From Anaerolentibacter hominis (GTDB lineage Bacteria > Bacillota > Clostridia > Lachnospirales > Lachnospiraceae), in contig NZ_JAWDIX010000001.1 of assembly GCF_032380675.1 (NCBI RefSeq), positions 372,001-436,000 on the forward strand: 64,000 bases of DNA, written 5' to 3'. The position numbers and the translations under genes are program-made. Below the pieces are notes generated by a model, which was not told where the DNA came from, ran no database searches, and was given only the letters and a program-made list of their open reading frames with translations. Shown here one piece after another: positions 60,845 to 64,000 of the stretch; positions within the stretch are counted from its first letter, which is position 1; every line of letters begins with the position of its first letter.

Positions 60845-61585
60845 ATGAAATGTAAGAAATTAGCAGTTCTTTTTTGTATGATGATGGCAGCGGTACTTGC
60901 CTTTGTACCGGTTAAATCTGCCAGAGCCGCACAGGCTGTTCCGACACAAGAAGAAAATGCAATTCCTGAAAATACAGAAGCGAAACCGGAAGACGATACA
61001 CAGACGGGTGAGGATACCAGCAAGACCGACGACTCCATAGAAAAAGAGAATGACGGTACCGGCAAGGAAGATGTCGATAACACAGAAGCTGGCACTGCAG
61101 ATCAGGATACCGAAGATACTGAGGAAAAGAACGAAAAAGAAGAGAAAAAGGAAGACAAGAAGAAAGATTCCGATAAAAAAGAGAAAAAAGAAACCGTAAG
61201 TTATACGAAGGCGGAGCTGCGCCTTATGGCTTCAATTATCTTTTGTGAAGCCGGCAATCAGAGCTATAAGGGTAAATTAGCGGTGGGAAGCGTGGTTATG
61301 AACCGTATGAACAGCAAACGCTTTCCGGACAGCTTAAAGGGTGTTATTTATCAGCCTTATCAGTTTTCACCGGTAAGAAACGGTATGTTAAAGAAGGCGC
61401 TGGCCAGCTATGACGCCGGAAAGTTTACCTCCAAGAACCATAAGGAATGTATCAAAGCGGCAAAGGAAGCCCTCTCAGGCGAGAATAATATGCCCGGATA
61501 TCTGTTTTTCAGCCGCTACAGCAGGAGTTTATCTTCGAAACATCCGAATGGAGCAAAGGTACAGGATCACTGGTTTTGGAAATAA
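60845..61585 (+). CDS. SleB/CwlJ-type cell-wall hydrolase
   Basis: A 246-residue secreted hydrolase. Signal peptide residues 1-28 (KKLAVLFCMMMAAVLAFVPV, cut after ARA), then a very acidic and lysine-rich linker (about 35-118), then the Hydrolase_2 domain (about 120-246) with IIFCEAGNQSYKGKLAVGSV, where the glutamate is the likely catalytic residue, and HWFWK at the end. SleB and CwlJ act on spore cortex in germination; this copy has a sigma-A-like promoter, so it may work in vegetative cells. ATG with GGAGTTTATT upstream. Followed by a strong terminator. Confidence 0.87.
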   Translation: MKCKKLAVLFCMMMAAVLAFVPVKSARAAQAVPTQEENAIPENTEAKPEDDTQTGEDTSKTDDSIEKENDGTGKEDVDNTEAGTADQDTEDTEEKNEKEEKKEDKKKDSDKKEKKETVSYTKAELRLMASIIFCEAGNQSYKGKLAVGSVVMNRMNSKRFPDSLKGVIYQPYQFSPVRNGMLKKALASYDAGKFTSKNHKECIKAAKEALSGENNMPGYLFFSRYSRSLSSKHPNGAKVQDHWFWK

Positions 61586-61600
61586 GGAAAGTATAGGACT

Positions 61601-61629
61601 GAGGTCCGGCGTAAGCCGGGCCTCTTTTT
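61601..61629 (+). terminator. terminator after the SleB-like gene
   Basis: GAGGTCCGGC-GTAA-GCCGGGCCTC followed by TTTTT. Confidence 0.88.
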
Positions 61630-61676
61630 CATGACACAGGAAAGTTCTCCAAACCTCCTGTGCGCACTCGCGTAAA

Positions 61677-61713
61677 ACAAACGCCGGCATGCTGCGCAAC
61701 CGTCTTATTGTTG
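61677..61713 (+). repeat. REP-like 40-bp repeat, copy D
   Basis: ACAAACGCCGGCATGCTGCG then CAACCGTCTTATTGTTGG; matches copy B with a one-base gap. In the 517-bp gap before glnS. Confidence 0.55.
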
Positions 61714-61918
61714 GAGAAAAACGGCTTAGCTGACTGCGCTTTGTTCGAATTGCCCGTATGTCTGTCATAAATTATGGAAATAATGTCGATAGACAAGGCT
61801 GCCGCCGGGGAAAGTATTAAAAAACTCTAAAATCGTCTGTTTTGGGGGATTTCCTTCCATATTTTTTCAAAAAAGGTCTTTCCCCCTGAGTGAAAGTGTG
61901 CTATTATACATCGTGTAG

Positions 61919-62032
61919 CGTTTCCGAGTGAAACGATATAAGCTGAGGTGGCATGGAACAGGACGTCTTAGGCATCCTTTCCTCAGATTAAAATCTCTTT
62001 GGAGATCAGCGTCTGAGTGCCCCGGGTTTTTT
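61919..62032 (+). promoter_or_regulatory. attenuator-like leader of glnS, class unknown
   Basis: First hairpin CGTTTC-CGAGT-GAAACG. Then two exclusive folds: CTGAGG (61943) with CCTCAG (61981-61986), or GGCA plus CTCAGA (61971-61987) with TCTGAG plus TGCC (62012-62021), which runs into a T6 tract at 62027. The second fold is terminator-like, the first would block it. GAGGTGGCA within the first fold resembles part of a T-box, but there is no Stem I or full T-box core. Confidence 0.55.
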
Positions 62033-62102
62033 ATACGCAGGCATAAGCAGCCACCTGGCACTTCGATTGCCAATGCAGCTTAATATTACAGGAGGAGCAG
62101 AT

Positions 62103-63764
62103 ATGGAAGAAAATGTTTCCCGTAACTTCATTGAACAGATTATCGATAAGGATATCGAGGAGGGCCGCTGTAAAAAGGTTGTGACCCGGTTCCCGCCCGA
62201 ACCCAACGGTTACCTTCATATCGGCCATGCAAAGTCCATATTATTGAACTATGGCCTGGCGCAGAAATATCACGGTCAGTTCAATCTGCGGTTCGATGAT
62301 ACGAACCCGACAAAAGAAAAAACTGAATTCGTGGAATCCATTATCGAGGATGTAAAATGGGTGGGAGGGGATTTCGGAGATCATTTGTACTTTGCCTCCG
62401 ATTACTTCCAGCAGATGTATGAGGCCGCTGTCAAGCTTATTAAGAAGGGCAAGGCTTTTGTCTGTGATCTGACCGCCGAAGAGATGAAGGAGTACAGGGG
62501 TACCCTGACGGAGCCCGGAAGGGAAAGCCCGTACCGCAGCCGTTCTGTCGAAGAGAATCTGGCCCTTTTCGAAGGTATGAAGAACGGTGAGTTTGCGGAT
62601 GGTTCCAAGGTACTTCGTGCCAAGATTGATATGGCGTCCCCCAATATTAATATGAGAGATCCGGTTATCTACCGAGTTGCTCGTATGTCCCATCACAATA
62701 CAGGAGATAAGTGGTGTATTTATCCGATGTACGACTTTGCCCATCCGATTGAGGACGCGATAGAAGGCGTCACTCATTCCATTTGTACGCTGGAATTTGA
62801 AGATCACCGCCCGCTGTATGACTGGGTTGTGCGGGAGCTGGAATATGAGAACCCGCCGAAACAGATCGAGTTTGCCAAGCTGTATCTGACAAATGTGGTC
62901 ACCGGGAAGCGTTATATCAAGAAACTGGTGGAAGAGGGTATCGTGGATGGCTGGGATGACCCGCGCCTTGTCTCGATTGCTGCACTGAGGAGAAGAGGTT
63001 TCACACCGGAATCCATCAAGAAGTTTATGGAGCTTTGCGGCATTTCCAAGAGCAACAGTTCTGTGGACTATGCCATGCTGGAATACTGTATTCGTGAGGA
63101 TTTAAAATTAAAGAAGGACCGTATGATGGCCGTGCTTGATCCGATCAAGCTGGTAATTACCAACTATCCGGAGGAACAGGTAGAATATCTGGATGTACCC
63201 AATAATCTGGAAAATGAAGAAGCGGGTACGAGAAAAGTGCCTTTTGGCCGTGAACTGTATATTGACCGCGAGGATTTTATGATAGATCCTCCTAAGAAAT
63301 ATTTCCGCCTGTATCCGGGAAATGAAGTACGCCTGATGAGTGCTTATTTTGTAACCTGTCAGGACTACATTACGGATGAGACCGGAAAAGTAACGGAGAT
63401 TCACTGTACCTATGACCCGGAGACCAAGAGCGGTTCAGGCTTTACCGGCAGAAAAGTGAAGGGGACCATCCACTGGGTGTATGCTCCTGCTGCGGTAAAA
63501 GCGGAGGTCCGCCTGTACGAGAATATCGTAAACGAGGAACTGGGTGTATATAATGAAGACGGCACCATTAATGTAAATCCCAACTCCCTGACAGTTCTTA
63601 CGAATTGTTATCTGGAGCCTGCCCTGGCAGAAGCGAAGGCATATGACAGCTTCCAGTTTGTCCGCCACGGTTACTTCTGTGTGGACTGTAAAGATTCCAG
63701 TCCGGACCATCTGGTATTTAACCGAATTGTATCGCTGAAAAGCTCTTATAAACCAGGAAAATAA
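62103..63764 (+). CDS. glnS: glutamine--tRNA ligase
   Basis: A 553-residue class I synthetase (GlnRS). The HIGH motif is NGYLHIGHAKS (about residues 38-48); DDTNPTKEK and FAHPIEDAIEGVTHSICTLEF are the glutamine/ATP site segments. The second signature, usually MSKRKL, reads VVTGKRYIKKL, a variant of the KMSKS loop that keeps the key lysine. The C-terminal beta-barrels that bind the anticodon are complete. ATG after AGGAGGAGC; the frame to 62067 is leader. With GlnRS present, GatCAB need not make Gln-tRNA. Preceded by an attenuator-like leader, followed by groES 26 bp downstream. Confidence 0.96.
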   Translation: MEENVSRNFIEQIIDKDIEEGRCKKVVTRFPPEPNGYLHIGHAKSILLNYGLAQKYHGQFNLRFDDTNPTKEKTEFVESIIEDVKWVGGDFGDHLYFASDYFQQMYEAAVKLIKKGKAFVCDLTAEEMKEYRGTLTEPGRESPYRSRSVEENLALFEGMKNGEFADGSKVLRAKIDMASPNINMRDPVIYRVARMSHHNTGDKWCIYPMYDFAHPIEDAIEGVTHSICTLEFEDHRPLYDWVVRELEYENPPKQIEFAKLYLTNVVTGKRYIKKLVEEGIVDGWDDPRLVSIAALRRRGFTPESIKKFMELCGISKSNSSVDYAMLEYCIREDLKLKKDRMMAVLDPIKLVITNYPEEQVEYLDVPNNLENEEAGTRKVPFGRELYIDREDFMIDPPKKYFRLYPGNEVRLMSAYFVTCQDYITDETGKVTEIHCTYDPETKSGSGFTGRKVKGTIHWVYAPAAVKAEVRLYENIVNEELGVYNEDGTINVNPNSLTVLTNCYLEPALAEAKAYDSFQFVRHGYFCVDCKDSSPDHLVFNRIVSLKSSYKPGK

Positions 63765-63790
63765 ACTTTTGAAATGGAGGATTGACAATT

Positions 63791-64000
63791 ATGAAGTTAG
63801 TACCATTAGGAGATAAAGTTGTATTAAAGCAGTTAGAGGCGGAAGAGACCACCAAATCGGGAATCGTTCTTCCGGGTTCCGCACAGGAAAAACCACAGCA
63901 GGCAGAAGTTGTTTCTGTGGGTCCGGGCGGAGTTGTTGACGGAAAAGAAGTCGTAATGCAGGTGAAAGCAGGCGATAAGGTAATTTATTCCAAATATGCA
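63791..64000 (+). CDS. groES: co-chaperonin GroES (cut by the window end)
   Basis: The first 70 residues of GroES: MKLVPLGDKVVLKQLEAEE is the usual start, KSGIVLPGSAQEKPQQAEV the mobile loop, and GDKVIYSKYA the last visible part. Caps GroEL in protein folding. ATG after GGAGG. No CIRCE element lies in the short gap after glnS, so it may be read from the glnS transcript or a promoter inside glnS. groEL is expected just beyond the window. Confidence 0.93.
   Translation, partial: MKLVPLGDKVVLKQLEAEETTKSGIVLPGSAQEKPQQAEVVSVGPGGVVDGKEVVMQVKAGDKVIYSKYA

Noticed and set aside
61941..61990. T-box before glnS
   Set aside because: Only GGTGGCA matches; the ACCGCG part and Stem I are absent and the upstream 250 bases do not fold as a specifier stem.
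1..64000. CRISPR arrays, prophage or integrase-bearing islands
   Set aside because: No regularly spaced repeats of 25-40 bp with spacers and no phage, integrase or transposase gene was seen.

Overview
The window looks like a chromosomal segment of a spore-forming gut Clostridium, most likely family Lachnospiraceae. Clues: moderate GC, strong AAGGAGG-type ribosome binding sites, TTGACA/TATAAT promoters, a T-box in front of a non-discriminating AspRS-GatCAB operon, a lysine riboswitch on dapA, GlnRS next to GroES, spore-type enzymes (LysM-GH18 and SleB/CwlJ hydrolases), a lone Spo0A-type DNA-binding domain and a vanG-like gene set. I made no database search; all family names come from motif and sequence recognition.

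Layout. 1-5.2 kb: citrate synthase, then on the minus strand the membrane subunits of a sodium-pumping oxaloacetate-type decarboxylase behind a probable Mn2+ (yybP-ykoY) riboswitch, then an Lsa-type antibiotic-resistance ABC-F gene with its own attenuator. 5.2-8.3 kb: metallo-hydrolase, HD-GYP protein, tRNA-Val, tRNA-Gly, Spo0A-C-like protein. 8.6-13.9 kb: vanG-like cluster (vanR, vanS, D-Ala-D-Ser ligase, a VanT split in two) with no VanXY. 14-19.4 kb: sugar kinases, an NSS transporter and a Gfo/Idh dehydrogenase. 19.6-25.5 kb: CarD-like regulator, BlaI/M56 pair, barstar-like protein, DUF362 protein, XRE/DUF2975 pair. 25.8-30.5 kb: SSB-like protein, CobO, lysine riboswitch with dapA-dapB, beta-hydroxyacid dehydrogenase. 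30.8-38.7 kb: HAD phosphatase, two AP endonucleases, T-box, aspS-gatCAB (Asn-tRNA by transamidation). 38.9-45.2 kb: glutamate synthase gltB-gltD. 45.2-49.7 kb: spore hydrolase, ECF sigma operon, CBS protein, flavoprotein. 49.8-54.7 kb: an unusual PFK-like, TIM-like and LarA-like operon with a LacI regulator. 54.8-64 kb: ABC-F, eukaryote-type HisA, lipoproteins, SleB-like hydrolase, glnS, start of groES.

The most interesting material is between the genes. (1) The leaders of oadB and gltD share a hairpin whose 9-nt loop is complementary to the bases just before the Shine-Dalgarno sequence; loop and target co-vary. (2) A roughly 180-bp hairpin-rich repeat with bulged hairpins like IS200/IS605 ends occurs four times, once supplying the gltB stop codon. 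(3) A roughly 40-bp REP-like repeat occurs four times near gene ends. (4) Several genes have promoter-proximal attenuator-like hairpins, including an unassigned leader before glnS.
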